The translations under genes were made by a program, and so were the position numbers. Source: Nocardioides dongkuii (lineage in GTDB: Bacteria; Actinomycetota; Actinomycetes; Propionibacteriales; Nocardioidaceae). Taken from it: 64,000 nucleotides of DNA. The notes beneath the pieces were generated by a model, which had not been told where the DNA came from, searched no databases, and saw only the letters and a list, made by a program, of their open reading frames with translations. The DNA is taken from the NCBI RefSeq assembly GCF_014127485.1, contig NZ_CP059903.1:2170001-2234000 (forward strand), read 5' to 3'. Within the stretch, counting starts at the first letter, position 1, and the number at the start of each line of letters is the position of its first letter. Shown piece after piece: positions 1 to 8,276 of the stretch.

Positions 1-267
1 GATGGTGGTGTCGCCGCGCCGGCGGCGCTCGGCCTCGGCGTCCACCTGCGCCTGCCGGGCCTCGAGCTCGCGCTGCTCGGGGGTCTTGGTGGCGGGGTCC
101 TCGTCGTCGTCCATCAGGCCCTTGGTCTCGGCCTTGAAGATGCGCAGCGCGCGCCCGCTGCCTCGGGCCAGCTCCGGCAGCTTCGACGCACCGAACAGGA
201 GGACCAGGACGGCCAGGATGATGAGCAGCTCGGTCGTGCCGAGGCCGCCGATTGCGAACGGGGTCAT
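1..267 (-). CDS. tatA: Sec-independent translocase subunit TatA (partial, 3' end outside window)
   Basis: TatA/E family subunit of the twin-arginine translocase, which exports folded proteins across the cytoplasmic membrane. From ATG at 267 the product starts MTPFAIGGLGTTELLIILA. This gives one N-terminal membrane helix (about residues 6-25), then the hinge FGASKLPELARGSGRAL with an amphipathic helix, then a charged Glu/Arg/Gln tail. The reading frame is still open at the window edge. It lies 45 bp after the pafC stop, and the order pafA-pafB-pafC-tatA-tatC is familiar from actinobacteria, so tatC probably follows outside the window. Several predicted exported proteins further right carry RR signal peptides that would use this system. 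Confidence 0.93.
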   Translation of the reverse strand, partial: MTPFAIGGLGTTELLIILAVLVLLFGASKLPELARGSGRALRIFKAETKGLMDDDEDPATKTPEQRELEARQAQVDAEAERRRRGDTTI

Positions 268-312
268 GATGTCCTCACAGACGAATGGTGGTCCTGGTCA
301 TCGTACGCCGGG

Positions 313-1296
313 TCAGGTGTACAGCCGGAGCGTCTCCAGTGCCGCGGACCTGAACGACGCGTCGAGCTCGGCCGGGACGACGACCGACCCGTGCGGGGCC
401 AGCCGGAGCAGCAGCCGGGTCAGCCAGCGCTCGTCGGCGACGAGGAGGTCGACCTCGGTGGTGCCGTCGGGGCCCGGACGGACCTCCTCGACGGGGTAGT
501 ACTCCACGATCCAGCGCGCCGGCGCCTCGAGACGCAGGGTCACCCGGGTGACCTCCTCGGAGCGGGTGAACAGCCCGTCGGCGAGGTCGCGGGGCGGCTC
601 GGGCTCGGAGCGGATCGGGTCGTCGAGCACGGTGGCCTGCGAGATCCGGTCGAGGCGGAAGAGCCGCGGGGCCTCCGCGCTGTGGCACCACGCGTCGAGG
701 TAGGCGAACCCGTTGGCGGTGACCACGCCGCGCGGGTCGACCCGCCGCTCGGACTCCTCGTCGCGCGAGGGGACGTAGTAGGTCAGCGCGACCTGGCGGC
801 GGCGGTCGGCGGCCCCCTGGAGGCGCTGCGCGAGCAGGGCGAGGTCGGGGTCGCCGGCGTCCTGTCCCGGGTCGATGCGCGGCGCGGCGGTGCCCTCCGC
901 GGCGGCCGCCTCCAGCTTGGCCAGCGCGCGGTCGACGACCTCGCGGGTCTCCCGCTCGGCCCCGTTGCGCAGGGCCCGCAGCGCGACGATGACGGCGGTC
1001 GCCTCCGTAGGGGTCAGCCGGAGCGGCCGGGCGAGGTACTCGGCGTTCGAGACCCGGATGACGCCGTCGCCCTCGGGGTCCTGCAGCGCGTCGAGGTCGA
1101 CGTCGATGAGGTCGTCGGGGTAGCCGCCCGGCAGCCCGCACATGAGCAGCACCTTGAGGTCGGAGAGCAGCTGCTTGGGGCCGACGCCGAGGTCGCGCGC
1201 GGCGTCCTCGAGCCGGACCGGGCCGCGGGCGTTGAGGTAGGGCACCAGGGTGAGCAGGCGGGCGACCTGGTCCTTCGCCCCGGCGGCGGTGCTCAC
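313..1296 (-). CDS. pafC: WYL-domain transcriptional regulator, PafC-like
   Basis: Second of two adjacent WYL-domain proteins, 327 aa. It has an N-terminal winged-helix segment (QVARLLTLVPYLNARG, about residues 10-80) and a WYL domain in the middle (VALTYYVPSRDEESERRVDPRG, then AYLDAWCHSAEAPRLFRLDRI, about 180-235), followed by a C-terminal WCX-type extension. In mycobacteria PafB and PafC act together as a DNA-damage-responsive activator; the same role here is inference from family and position. The start is GTG at 1296. It overlaps the pafB stop by four bases (GTGA), so the two are translationally coupled. A longer in-frame reading upstream runs through pafB in another frame and was rejected. 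Confidence 0.88.
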   Translation of the reverse strand: MSTAAGAKDQVARLLTLVPYLNARGPVRLEDAARDLGVGPKQLLSDLKVLLMCGLPGGYPDDLIDVDLDALQDPEGDGVIRVSNAEYLARPLRLTPTEATAVIVALRALRNGAERETREVVDRALAKLEAAAAEGTAAPRIDPGQDAGDPDLALLAQRLQGAADRRRQVALTYYVPSRDEESERRVDPRGVVTANGFAYLDAWCHSAEAPRLFRLDRISQATVLDDPIRSEPEPPRDLADGLFTRSEEVTRVTLRLEAPARWIVEYYPVEEVRPGPDGTTEVDLLVADERWLTRLLLRLAPHGSVVVPAELDASFRSAALETLRLYT

Positions 1297-2267
1297 GACG
1301 CCACCGTCCCGACCGCGGCGCGCAGCCGCGCGACGACGGCGTCCCGGAGCTCGGGGGGTCCCTCGACGCAGACGTCGGCGCCGTACCCCAGCACCTCGTC
1401 GGCGAGCCCGAGCGCGCCACGGGTCGTGACGACCCGGTCCCAGGAGGTGCGGTCGTCGGGTCCGGGGACGCCGGTCTCGACGTGGTCGGCCCCGCGGCGC
1501 AGCGTCAGCCCGGCGCCGGAGCGCACCAGCAGCGTCGCCTGCTCCAGGGTCGGCGCCGGGGCCAGCCGGCGGGCGACCTCGCGGACGTCGGTGCCCGGCG
1601 GGACGTCGTACGACCCGGGCTCGCCGGCGCGCCGGGCCTCGCCCTGCACGCGGGAGAGCCGGAAGACCCGCTCCTCGCCGCGGTCGGTGTCGAGCCCGAC
1701 GACGTACCAGCGCCCGGCGTACCGGACGACGCCCCAGGGCTGGAGGTGGCGGGTGGTGACGGTGTCCTGGCCGGGGCGCGCGTAGTCGAACTCGACCGGG
1801 GTGCGCTCCTGGGTGGCCTCCCAGAACACGTCGAACGACGGCTCGTCGGCGCTCAGCCGGGGCTCGACGATGTCGAGGGCGGAGGTGTCCACGTCGACCC
1901 CGAGGGCGGTGAGCTTGCGCACCGCGTCGGTGGTGGCCTCGGCGAGCCGGGCGTGCTGCCAGACCCGGGTGGCCAGGCCGACGACGGCGGCCTCGTCGGG
2001 GAGCAGGGCGACGTCGGGCAGCGCGAACTCGTCGGGGCGGATCCGGTAGCCCGGCTCGTCGTCGAAGTAGGCGTCCATGGACCCCACCTCGATCGGGACG
2101 CCGAGGCTGCGCAGCTCCTCCTTGTCGCGCTCGAACATCTTCTCGAACGCCTCGTCGGAGGAGCCCGGGTAGAGGATCGAGCGGATCCGGTCCTTGGCCA
2201 CGAAGTGGCGCTGGACCAGCAGCATGATGAGCAGGTTGAGCAGCCGCTCGGTCTTGCGCACCGTCAT
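1293..2267 (-). CDS. pafB: WYL-domain transcriptional regulator, PafB-like
   Basis: 324-aa helix-turn-helix/WYL protein. The N-terminus MTVRKTERLLNLLIMLLVQ begins a winged helix of the type found in PafB, and VEFDYARPGQDTVTTRHLQPW with RWYVVGLDTDRGEERVFRLSR (about residues 180-235) is the ligand-sensing WYL domain. Known relatives form a PafBC complex that activates the RecA-independent DNA damage response in mycobacteria. The gene follows pafA and the FKBP gene on the same strand and overlaps pafC by 4 bp, so one transcript is likely. The PAFBC pair belongs to this locus by gene order but is not itself a part of pupylation. Confidence 0.9.
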   Translation of the reverse strand: MTVRKTERLLNLLIMLLVQRHFVAKDRIRSILYPGSSDEAFEKMFERDKEELRSLGVPIEVGSMDAYFDDEPGYRIRPDEFALPDVALLPDEAAVVGLATRVWQHARLAEATTDAVRKLTALGVDVDTSALDIVEPRLSADEPSFDVFWEATQERTPVEFDYARPGQDTVTTRHLQPWGVVRYAGRWYVVGLDTDRGEERVFRLSRVQGEARRAGEPGSYDVPPGTDVREVARRLAPAPTLEQATLLVRSGAGLTLRRGADHVETGVPGPDDRTSWDRVVTTRGALGLADEVLGYGADVCVEGPPELRDAVVARLRAAVGTVAS

Positions 2268-2318
2268 CCGACTCCCCTGCCCGTTCGTCCCGCCGGGCGG
2301 TCGCCCGGGTCGATTCTG

Positions 2319-3272
2319 CTAGGCGGCGCCGAGGACGTCGACGACGAAGTACAGCGTGTCGGTGCCCTTGATGCCCGCCTGCTTGTTGCCCTCCGTGCCG
2401 TACCCGAGGTCCGGCGGGACCGCGAGGACGACCCGGCTGCCGACCGGGACGCCGGCGAGCGCCCGGTCCCAGCCCTTGATGACGCCGCCGGTGCCGATCG
2501 GGAAGCTGGTCGGCTCCTTGGAGTAGCTCTCGTCGAACGGCTTGGCCCCGCCGTACACCTGGCCGAGGTAGTCGACGGTGATCGCCTGGCCCTTCTCCAC
2601 GACCGGCCCGTCGCCCTTGATCAGGAAGCCCTGCTGCAGCTTCGCGGTGGGCTCGGGGGTGCCGGTGAAGTCGAAGCCGGTGATGGCGCCCTTCGCGGCC
2701 GTCAGGCGCGGCATCCACGCGGCCCGCTGCTGCTTCGCGCCCTGCGGGGCCGCCAGCGGCGCCGGGGCCAGGTCGACGACCATCAGGACGGTGTCCTGGT
2801 TGCCGATGCCCAGCGAGGGGTTGCCGGCCTCGCCGAACGCCTCCTCCGCGGAGGCGACGACGGCGACCCGCGAGCCGCGGGTCTGGCCCTCGAGGGCCTC
2901 GAGGAAGATCGGCGCGAGCTGCTCCTCGTCGAGCACCAGCTCCTGCGCGCCGCCCTCGCCGTACGTCGTGTACGTCTCCTCCTGGCTGAAGCCGTTGCCG
3001 ATCCAGAGGTTGGCGAGCACGGAGTCGCCGGCGGCGACCTCCTCGCCGTCGCCCTCGGTGAGAACCTCGACCTCGGGGTCGTCGGCCTCGAGCTGGTCCT
3101 TCCAGGTCACCGTCGGCTTGCTGCCCGGCTCCCCGCTGATCTCGACCGCGTCGAACCCGGCCAGGCCGTCGATCGCGTTGGGCGAGGTGCCGTCGTCGTC
3201 GCCGCAGGCCGCGAGGCCGAGCAGCAGGACGGGAACCAGGGCGGCCAGGGGCCGGTGCAGACGAGGGAGCAC
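2319..3272 (-). CDS. FKBP-type peptidyl-prolyl isomerase lipoprotein, two FKBP-like domains
   Basis: 317-aa exported peptidyl-prolyl cis-trans isomerase. The N-terminus (PLAALVPVLLLGLAACGDDDG) is a lipoprotein signal with lipobox LAAC, so the protein is probably anchored to the outer face of the membrane. Residues about 85-175 form a degenerate FKBP-like domain. Residues about 205-317 form a clear one, with VTVDYLGQVYGG-like and PIGTGGVIKGWDRALAGVPVG-like stretches, PPDLGYG and DTLYFVVDVL. The start is GTG at 3272, after a -10-like TAGGGT at 3312-3317. It sits between pafA and pafB on the same strand, an arrangement seen in other actinobacteria. The first domain is probably not catalytic (inference). 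Confidence 0.9.
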   Translation of the reverse strand: MLPRLHRPLAALVPVLLLGLAACGDDDGTSPNAIDGLAGFDAVEISGEPGSKPTVTWKDQLEADDPEVEVLTEGDGEEVAAGDSVLANLWIGNGFSQEETYTTYGEGGAQELVLDEEQLAPIFLEALEGQTRGSRVAVVASAEEAFGEAGNPSLGIGNQDTVLMVVDLAPAPLAAPQGAKQQRAAWMPRLTAAKGAITGFDFTGTPEPTAKLQQGFLIKGDGPVVEKGQAITVDYLGQVYGGAKPFDESYSKEPTSFPIGTGGVIKGWDRALAGVPVGSRVVLAVPPDLGYGTEGNKQAGIKGTDTLYFVVDVLGAA

Positions 3273-3348
3273 GAGTCCAACCTTCGAGCGAGACGTGACG
3301 TTGCCGGACAGACCCTAACCGGCGCGGTCCCGGCCGCGCCCAGCGGAC

Positions 3349-4710
3349 TCACATGCCGTCGATGAGACGCTGCACCCGCTCGTCGTGCGCCCGGAACGGG
3401 TCCTTGCACAACACGGTGCGCTGAGCCTGGTCGTTGAGCTTCAGGTGCACCCAGTCGACGGTGAAGTCGCGGCGGCGCTCCTGGGCCTTGCGGATGAACT
3501 CACCGCGCAGCCGCGCGCGGGTGGACTGCGGCGGCACCGACTTGGCCTCGAAGATCTTCAGGTCGCTGGTGACCCGGGCGACCTTGCCGCGCTTCTCCAG
3601 CAGGTAGTAGAGGCCGCGGCCGCGGTGGATGTCGTGGTAGGCGAGGTCGAGCTGGGCGATCCGGGCGTGCCCGAGCGGCAGGCCGTGGCGGGCCCGGTAG
3701 GCCTCGATCAGCTTCCACTTGATCACCCAGTCGATCTCGGTGTCGACCAGGCCGAGGTCGTCGGACTCGACGGCCTTGAGCCCGCGCTCCCAGAGGTCGA
3801 GGGCGGCCTCGATGGTGGGCGTGCTGATCCCGCGGCGGTCCACGAAGTCGCGGGCCTTGGTGAGGTACTCCTGCTGGATGTCGAGGGCGCTGGCCTCACG
3901 GCCGTTGGCGAGCCGGACCTTGCGGCGGCCGGTGACGTCGTGGGAGATCTCGCGGATGGCGCGGATGGGGTTCTCCATGGTGAGGTCGCGCATCACCACG
4001 CCCTCCTCGATCATCCGCAGCACCAGGTCGCAGCTGGCGACCTTGAGCATGGTCGTGGTCTCGCTCATGTTGGAGTCGCCGACGATGACGTGCAGGCGGC
4101 GGTACTTCTCGGCGTCCGCGTGCGGCTCGTCGCGGGTGTTGATGATCGGCCGGCTGCGGGTGGTGGCGCTGCTGACGCCCTCCCAGATGTGCTCGGCGCG
4201 CTGGGAGACCGAGAAGCTGGCGCCGCGCGGGGTCTGGGTGATCTTGCCGGCGCCCACGACGATCTGGCGGGTCACCAGGAACGGGATCAGGATGTCGGCG
4301 AGCCGGCTGAACTCCCCCGCCCGGCCGACCAGGTAGTTCTCGTGGCAGCCGTAGGAGTTGCCCGCGGAGTCGGTGTTGTTCTTGAACAGGTAGATCTCGC
4401 CGGCGATGCCCTCGTCGTGCAGCCGCTGCTCGGCGTCCAGCAGCAGCCCCTCGAGGATCCGCTCCCCCGCCTTGTCGTGGGTGACCAGCTCGACGATGTC
4501 GTCGCACTCGGGCGTGGCGTACTCCGGGTGGCTGCCCACGTCGAGGTAGAGCCGCGCGCCGTTGCGCAGGAAGACGTTGCTGCTGCGCCCCCAGCTCACG
4601 ACCTTGCGGAACAGGTACCGCGCCACCTCGTCCGGACTGAGACGGCGCTGGCCCTTGAACGTGCACGTCACGCCGTACTCGTTCTCGATGCCGAAGATCC
4701 GCCGGTCCAC
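3349..4710 (-). CDS. pafA: Pup--protein ligase PafA
   Basis: 453-aa proteasome accessory factor A. It uses ATP to join the C-terminal glutamate side chain of Pup to lysines of target proteins, marking them for the proteasome. It shows the carboxylate-amine ligase fold signature [10 protein letters not shown] (residues 5-14, Mg/ATP-binding glutamates), [16 protein letters not shown] with Asp57 as the family's key acidic residue, and [17 protein letters not shown]. It lacks the loop that marks Dop, and the length is normal. The start is GTG at 4710, six bases after a TAGGCT -10 box, so the mRNA is probably leaderless. It is separated from prcA by an accessory insert. Confidence 0.97.
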   Translation of the reverse strand: MDRRIFGIENEYGVTCTFKGQRRLSPDEVARYLFRKVVSWGRSSNVFLRNGARLYLDVGSHPEYATPECDDIVELVTHDKAGERILEGLLLDAEQRLHDEGIAGEIYLFKNNTDSAGNSYGCHENYLVGRAGEFSRLADILIPFLVTRQIVVGAGKITQTPRGASFSVSQRAEHIWEGVSSATTRSRPIINTRDEPHADAEKYRRLHVIVGDSNMSETTTMLKVASCDLVLRMIEEGVVMRDLTMENPIRAIREISHDVTGRRKVRLANGREASALDIQQEYLTKARDFVDRRGISTPTIEAALDLWERGLKAVESDDLGLVDTEIDWVIKWKLIEAYRARHGLPLGHARIAQLDLAYHDIHRGRGLYYLLEKRGKVARVTSDLKIFEAKSVPPQSTRARLRGEFIRKAQERRRDFTVDWVHLKLNDQAQRTVLCKDPFRAHDERVQRLIDGM

Positions 4711-4716
4711 GGCCTC

Positions 4717-4722
4717 AGCCTA
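4717..4722 (-). promoter_or_regulatory. -10 box of pafA, leaderless start
   Basis: TAGGCT read on the minus strand, 6 bases before the GTG of pafA. This spacing puts transcription start on or next to the start codon. There is no ribosome binding site in the gap. Confidence 0.65.
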
Positions 4723-4777
4723 GGCCGACCACGGTGATCTCGCCCACGAACCGCCGCCGGGCTCGGCGCTCGCGCGC

Positions 4778-4799
4778 TGCGGTTTGGGACCAAACCGCA
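4778..4799. repeat. Palindromic repeat, copy 1 (GGGACC centre)
   Basis: Perfect inverted repeat with arms TGCGGTTTGG and CCAAACCGCA around GA. It is first of eight copies in the window and lies between pafA and the DUF559-like gene. Copies in this cluster have a GGGACC/GGTCCC centre. Confidence 0.93.
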
Positions 4800-4815
4800 A
4801 GATCTTGGCGCCGAA

Positions 4816-5781
4816 TCATGTGGTTTTCGCCCAATCGATGATGCCGTTCTGTCGCCGCCACCGATTCATCACCCGGGCGCGGCCCTTCTCGGAGTAGAGC
4901 GAGTTGTCGACGATGCGCCTCCACCGCTCGAGTCGACTCGGATGGTGCGGGCGCCCGAGCGCGCGGTCGATCTCGTGCATGACGACGCCGGGGTGGTTGA
5001 GCAGGTCGTCCAGGACGAAGCCTCGGCGCACGTACGGCGTGCCCGCCAGCGCTCGCTCGCGTCGCAAGTCGCGGCGGTGCTGGCGCTGGTCCCGGTGGTA
5101 CGCGCCGTCGTACTCGTGGACCGCAGTCGTGCCGGTGACCATCAGGTCAGCGCGCCCGATCAGGGTTCCCACGGCGTCGAAGAGATCCACCTGGGCCTGC
5201 ACCGCGACACCGATCGCCTCGTGGAACACCCTCAGCACCGTCTCGCCGGCGGACTCGGATCGGGGGTTCGCGAGCTCGTACGCCGACCGGAGCACCCGCA
5301 CCCCGGGGCGGCGGCTGGCGAGGAGCGCATCCATCCGGGCCGGGTCGAGGTCGCCGTTCGCGAGGGCGGAGTCGACCAGGATGACGAGGTCCAGGACCCC
5401 GAGGTCCCGGGCCGCCCGCAGCAGGATCTCCTCAGGGGCGTCGACGGGCAGGCCGCGCCGCTTCGCCGGCGGGCCGCGGTCGGGCACCAGCCGTGAGCAG
5501 ATCAGGCCGTGCCGGCGTGGCGCCTCGTCGCCGATGTCGACGGCCGCGAACACCGGGATCTGCTCGGGGAGGTGGGGCAGCCGCCAGTTCATGAGCCAGG
5601 CGGCCGTCAGGTGGGTGAAGACGGTGGACTCGGGCAGCACCAGGAGGTACGCACGCAGCTCGCGGAGCCGTTCCTCGTCCTCGCTCAGGCCGTCCCGGAA
5701 CGGGAGGTAGAGCCCGTGGCTCACCCGCCGGTGTCCTGCGAGCCTGACCTCGCCACGGATAGGTTCGTCTCGACCGTCCAT
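4816..5781 (-). CDS. AbiEi-like/DUF559 (PD-(D/E)XK-type) protein, accessory gene
   Basis: 321-aa protein of a type common in actinobacteria: an N-terminal half resembling the AbiEi antitoxin C-terminal region (STVFTHLTAAWLMNWRLP, then RRHGLICSRLVP), and a C-terminal DUF559-like nuclease-fold domain (RADLMVTGTTAVHEYDG, about residues 215-235, then HRRDLRRERALAG and RRGFVLDDLL). The DLMV...HEYDG spacing fits a PD-(D/E)XK core, but no clean lysine is visible, so activity is uncertain. ATG at 5781 is chosen because AGGAG precedes it and a 9-bp palindrome lies just upstream; GTG at 5799 is also possible. It is bracketed by the palindromic repeats between pafA and prcA, so it is probably an insert. 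Toxin, antitoxin or nuclease function is not established. Confidence 0.72.
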   Translation of the reverse strand: MDGRDEPIRGEVRLAGHRRVSHGLYLPFRDGLSEDEERLRELRAYLLVLPESTVFTHLTAAWLMNWRLPHLPEQIPVFAAVDIGDEAPRRHGLICSRLVPDRGPPAKRRGLPVDAPEEILLRAARDLGVLDLVILVDSALANGDLDPARMDALLASRRPGVRVLRSAYELANPRSESAGETVLRVFHEAIGVAVQAQVDLFDAVGTLIGRADLMVTGTTAVHEYDGAYHRDQRQHRRDLRRERALAGTPYVRRGFVLDDLLNHPGVVMHEIDRALGRPHHPSRLERWRRIVDNSLYSEKGRARVMNRWRRQNGIIDWAKTT

Positions 5782-5787
5782 GCTCCT

Positions 5788-5807
5788 GACCCTGCGCACG
5801 CAGGGTC
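5788..5807. promoter_or_regulatory. Perfect inverted repeat at the DUF559-gene start, candidate operator
   Basis: Arms GACCCTGCG and CGCAGGGTC with CA between them (9 bp each, no mismatch). It ends 7 bases before the chosen ATG at 5781, so it would lie in the promoter or leader of the gene and could serve autoregulation or form an RNA hairpin. It is unrelated in sequence to the TGCGGTTTG repeats. Confidence 0.6.
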
Positions 5808-5866
5808 CGGCGAAAACGGCCGCCGGCGGCGGCTGTGGACAACGTCTGCGGCAGGCGGATCGAGCC

Positions 5867-5888
5867 CGCGGTTTGGTCCCAAACGGCA
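5867..5888. repeat. Palindromic repeat, copy 2 (degenerate, GGTCCC centre)
   Basis: Reads CGCGGTTTGG then TCCCAAACGGCA; it differs from the perfect form at the first base and at one base in the right arm. It lies upstream of the DUF559-like gene. Confidence 0.8.
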
Positions 5889-5907
5889 GGAACTCGCGGC
5901 CTGGACC

Positions 5908-5929
5908 TGCGGGCTGGTCCCAAACCGCA
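5908..5929. repeat. Palindromic repeat, copy 3 (degenerate left arm)
   Basis: Left arm TGCGGGCTGG has two changes from TGCGGTTTGG; the right half CCCAAACCGCA is intact. It is 19 bp from copy 2, forming a tandem pair in the gap before the BamE-like gene. Confidence 0.75.
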
Positions 5930-5958
5930 GACCTACGATCAGCGGGTGGGGGCGCCGG

Positions 5959-6291
5959 TCAGCGCCAGTCGACGGTCTTGCGGGTCAGCTTGTACGGGCC
6001 GCCCATCACGCTGACGAAGCCGAGCTCGGCGGCGCCCTTGCGGGAGGTGCAGACCCGGTAGCGTCGCTTCTCGATGATGTAGTCCTGACTCGCCTCCGCG
6101 CGGCCCAGGGACTTGCCGTTCGTGCCGGTGACCTGCTTGACCTGGGGGCGGGTCATGCCCTGCTTGACCTTGCGGTACTCCTTCTTGGAGATGCAGGAGT
6201 CACCCGCCGCGCTTGCCGAGACTTGGGGCGCGGCGACGAGGCCGGTGGAAAGGACGACGGCGGCGAGGGCAGCGGCGGTACGGCGGGGCAT
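5959..6291 (-). CDS. Secreted small protein, BamE/SmpA-like fold
   Basis: 110-aa exported protein. The N-terminus MPRRTAAALAAVVLSTGLVAAPQ is a Sec-type signal peptide with a likely cleavage near ASASA. The mature part has CISKKEYRKVKQGMTRPQVKQVTG, the helix-turn pattern of BamE/SmpA-like domains that bind other envelope proteins, followed by YRVCTSRKG; two cysteines could pair. ATG at 6291 is chosen because AGGAG stands 6 bases before it and the signal peptide starts there. An upstream in-frame ATG at 6345 would make the palindromic repeat encode the first residues, which is unlikely. Substrate and partner are unknown. It is the second gene of the insert between prcA and pafA. Confidence 0.75.
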   Translation of the reverse strand: MPRRTAAALAAVVLSTGLVAAPQVSASAAGDSCISKKEYRKVKQGMTRPQVKQVTGTNGKSLGRAEASQDYIIEKRRYRVCTSRKGAAELGFVSVMGGPYKLTRKTVDWR

Positions 6292-6329
6292 GGTCGCTCC
6301 TGGGATCGGTGGGACCGTTGACTGCCCCT

Positions 6330-6351
6330 TGCGGTTTGGGACCAAACCGCA
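6330..6351. repeat. Palindromic repeat, copy 4 (GGGACC centre), just after prcA
   Basis: Perfect arms TGCGGTTTGG/CCAAACCGCA around GA, extended outward by GCCCC(T) on the left and GGGGC on the right, so the stem reaches about 15 bp. It begins 4 bases after the prcA stop and could end that transcript, although no T-run follows. Confidence 0.9.
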
Positions 6352-6355
6352 GGGG

Positions 6356-7216
6356 CTACTCCGGCGGCGCGACGGGGGGCTCGCCGGTGACCGGGTCCTC
6401 GAGCGGCGGGATGTGGCCGCTGGTCTGGTCGGTGGGGTCGCCGGGGTCGTCGCGGACCATGGAGGCGGGAGCGGTGCCGGGCGGGCTGCTGGTGACGGGC
6501 TGGGAGGGGTCCTCCGGGCCGCGGCCGCCGAGCAGGCCCTCGAGGCGGGCGGGGCCGAGCCGCAGGAACTTGCGCGGCTGGGTGCGGGTGCGGTCGAGGA
6601 TGGCGACCTCGAGGTCGCGCACCGCGATCACCCGGTCCTCGGTGTCGTTGTGGCCCAGGGCCGCCACGGCCAGCCGCAGGGTGTCGGCCATCGTGCCGCC
6701 GGCCTGGTAGCGCTCCTTGAGGTAGCGCGAGACCGACTCCGCGGCGCCGCCCATCACGGCGTACCCGTGCTCGTCGGCGACCTGGCCGTCGTACGTCAGC
6801 CGGAAGATCTGGTCGTCGGCCGCGTCGTCGGCGATCTCGGCGACGAAGATCTCCACCTCGTACGGCTTCTCGCCGCCGCTGGAGAAGATCGTGCCGAGCG
6901 TCTGGGCGTAGGCGTTGGCCAGCCCGCGCCCGGTCACGTCGCGGCGGTCGTAGGCGTAGCCGCGCATGTCGGCGAGGCGTACGCCGGCGATCCGCAGGTT
7001 CTCGAACTCGTTGTAGCGGCCGACCGCGGCGAACGCGATCCGGTCGTAGATCTCGCTGACCTTGTGCAGGGCCTGCGAGGGGTTCTCGGAGGCGAACAGG
7101 ATCCCCTCGGCGTACTGGACCGCCACGACCGAGCGGCCCCGGGCGATGCCCTTGCGCGCGAAGTCGGCCCGGTCCTTCATCAGCTGCTCGGGCGAGACGT
7201 AGAACGGCATGCTCAT
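6356..7216 (-). CDS. prcA: 20S proteasome alpha subunit
   Basis: 286-aa alpha subunit that forms the outer rings and gate of the 20S core particle. The N-terminal [30 protein letters not shown] and [36 protein letters not shown] are typical of actinobacterial PrcA; it has no N-terminal catalytic Thr. The C-terminal 45 residues are Pro/Gly/Asp-rich and probably disordered. The start ATG at 7216 overlaps the prcB stop as ATGA and has GGAGGTGG upstream. It is last gene of the pup-prcB-prcA run. Confidence 0.97.
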   Translation of the reverse strand: MSMPFYVSPEQLMKDRADFARKGIARGRSVVAVQYAEGILFASENPSQALHKVSEIYDRIAFAAVGRYNEFENLRIAGVRLADMRGYAYDRRDVTGRGLANAYAQTLGTIFSSGGEKPYEVEIFVAEIADDAADDQIFRLTYDGQVADEHGYAVMGGAAESVSRYLKERYQAGGTMADTLRLAVAALGHNDTEDRVIAVRDLEVAILDRTRTQPRKFLRLGPARLEGLLGGRGPEDPSQPVTSSPPGTAPASMVRDDPGDPTDQTSGHIPPLEDPVTGEPPVAPPE

Positions 7217-8058
7217 CGCGCGCCACCTCCGGTCAGCGGGGCGGCCGGCCCGTCGGGCCGGCTCATCCGCCCGGCGATGACGCGGTCGGCGATCTCGGCG
7301 ACGTCGTCGTCGGACATCCGCCGCCCGCCCTCCGCGGTGATGATCTGGACGACCGGGAAGATCCGCCGGGCCAGGTCGGGTCCGCCGGTGGCGGAGTCGT
7401 CGTCGGCGGCGTCGTAGAGCGCCTGCACGACGACCGTCACGCAGTCCTCGGGCCCGAGGTCCTCGCGGTAGAGCTTCTTCAGCGAGCCACGGGCGAAGAG
7501 CGCGCCGGAGCCGACGGAGTGGAACGCCGTCTCCTCGTACCGGCCGCCGGTGACGTCGTAGCTGAAGATCCGGCCCTGGCCCACGCGCATGTCGTAGCCG
7601 GCGAAGAGGGGGACGACGGCCAGCCCCTGCATGGCCATCCCGAGGTTGCCGCGGATCAGGGCGGCGAGCCGGTTGGCCTTGCCGTCCATCGAGAGCGTGC
7701 TGCCCTCGATCTTCTCGTAGTGCTCGAGCTCGGTCTGGAAGAGGCGCACCATCTCGACTGCAAGACCGGCGGTGCCGGCGATGCCGACCGCGGAGAACTC
7801 GTCGGCCGGGAAGACCTTCTCGATGTCGCGCTGGGCGATGATGTTGCCCATGGTGGCGCGCCGGTCGCCGGCGATCACGACGCCGCCGGGGAAGGTCGCG
7901 GCGACGATCGTGGTGCCGTGCGGCGCGAGGTCACCGGCGTTGCCGGGCGGTACGGCGCGGCGCGAGGGCAGCAGGTCGGGCGCCTGGTCGGCGAGGAAGT
8001 CGGCGAAGGACGAGACGCCCGGCTGCAGGAAGGCAGCGGGGAGGCGAGGGTCGGTCAA
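7213..8058 (-). CDS. prcB: 20S proteasome beta subunit (catalytic)
   Basis: 281-aa proprotein. Autocleavage at [12 protein letters not shown] would expose Thr49 as the N-terminal nucleophile, leaving a 48-residue propeptide. [18 protein letters not shown] supplies the conserved Asp17/Lys33-type residues and [21 protein letters not shown] follows. The protein forms the two inner rings of the core particle and does the peptide hydrolysis. It follows pup with a 3-bp gap and overlaps prcA by 4 bp, so stoichiometric co-translation is likely. Confidence 0.97.
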   Translation of the reverse strand: MTDPRLPAAFLQPGVSSFADFLADQAPDLLPSRRAVPPGNAGDLAPHGTTIVAATFPGGVVIAGDRRATMGNIIAQRDIEKVFPADEFSAVGIAGTAGLAVEMVRLFQTELEHYEKIEGSTLSMDGKANRLAALIRGNLGMAMQGLAVVPLFAGYDMRVGQGRIFSYDVTGGRYEETAFHSVGSGALFARGSLKKLYREDLGPEDCVTVVVQALYDAADDDSATGGPDLARRIFPVVQIITAEGGRRMSDDDVAEIADRVIAGRMSRPDGPAAPLTGGGAR

Positions 8059-8061
8059 GAC

Positions 8062-8259
8062 CTACTCCCCGCCCTTCTGGATGAACGACTTCACGAAGTC
8101 CTCGGCGTTGGTCTCCAGGACGTCGTCGATCTCGTCGAGGAGGTCGTCGACGTCGTTGTCGAGCACCTCCTTGCGCTCGGCGACGTCGGTCTCCGGCGCC
8201 GTCTCGACGGCCTCCTCGGTCTCGGAGGCCTTGCGCGGCTGCTTCTGCTCCTGTGCCAT
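8062..8259 (-). CDS. pup: Prokaryotic ubiquitin-like protein Pup
   Basis: 65-aa intrinsically disordered protein tag. The acidic helical region VLDNDVDDLLDEIDDVLE (about residues 32-49) is the segment that coils with the ATPase N-terminus, and the tail SFIQKGGE ends in Gly-Gly-Glu. The codon before the stop is GAG, so this Pup is made with glutamate and needs no deamidation before ligation. The gene lies directly before prcB and after dop. Start ATG at 8259, six bases after a TAGGGT -10 box, leaderless. Confidence 0.97.
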   Translation of the reverse strand: MAQEQKQPRKASETEEAVETAPETDVAERKEVLDNDVDDLLDEIDDVLETNAEDFVKSFIQKGGE

Positions 8260-8265
8260 ACCCCG

Positions 8266-8271
8266 ACCCTA
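8266..8271 (-). promoter_or_regulatory. -10 box of pup-prcB-prcA, leaderless start
   Basis: TAGGGT on the minus strand, 6 bases before the pup ATG. It suggests that the core proteasome genes can be transcribed apart from dop. Confidence 0.65.
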
Positions 8272-8276
8272 GCCAC

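Noticed and set aside
313..2718. An 801-codon frame that would fuse pafC with upstream sequence
   Set aside because: Upstream of 1296 it is the shifted frame of pafB and of the FKBP gene; the real pafC begins at the GTG overlapping the pafB stop.
3385..4737. Long plus-strand frames opposite pafA, metH, the PKD genes and others
   Set aside because: They are low-complexity Arg/Gly/Ala/Val-rich shadows of the real genes with no recognisable domain.
6345..6345. An upstream ATG for the BamE-like protein, adding 18 residues
   Set aside because: These residues would be encoded by the palindromic repeat, and the true signal peptide with its ribosome binding site begins at 6291.
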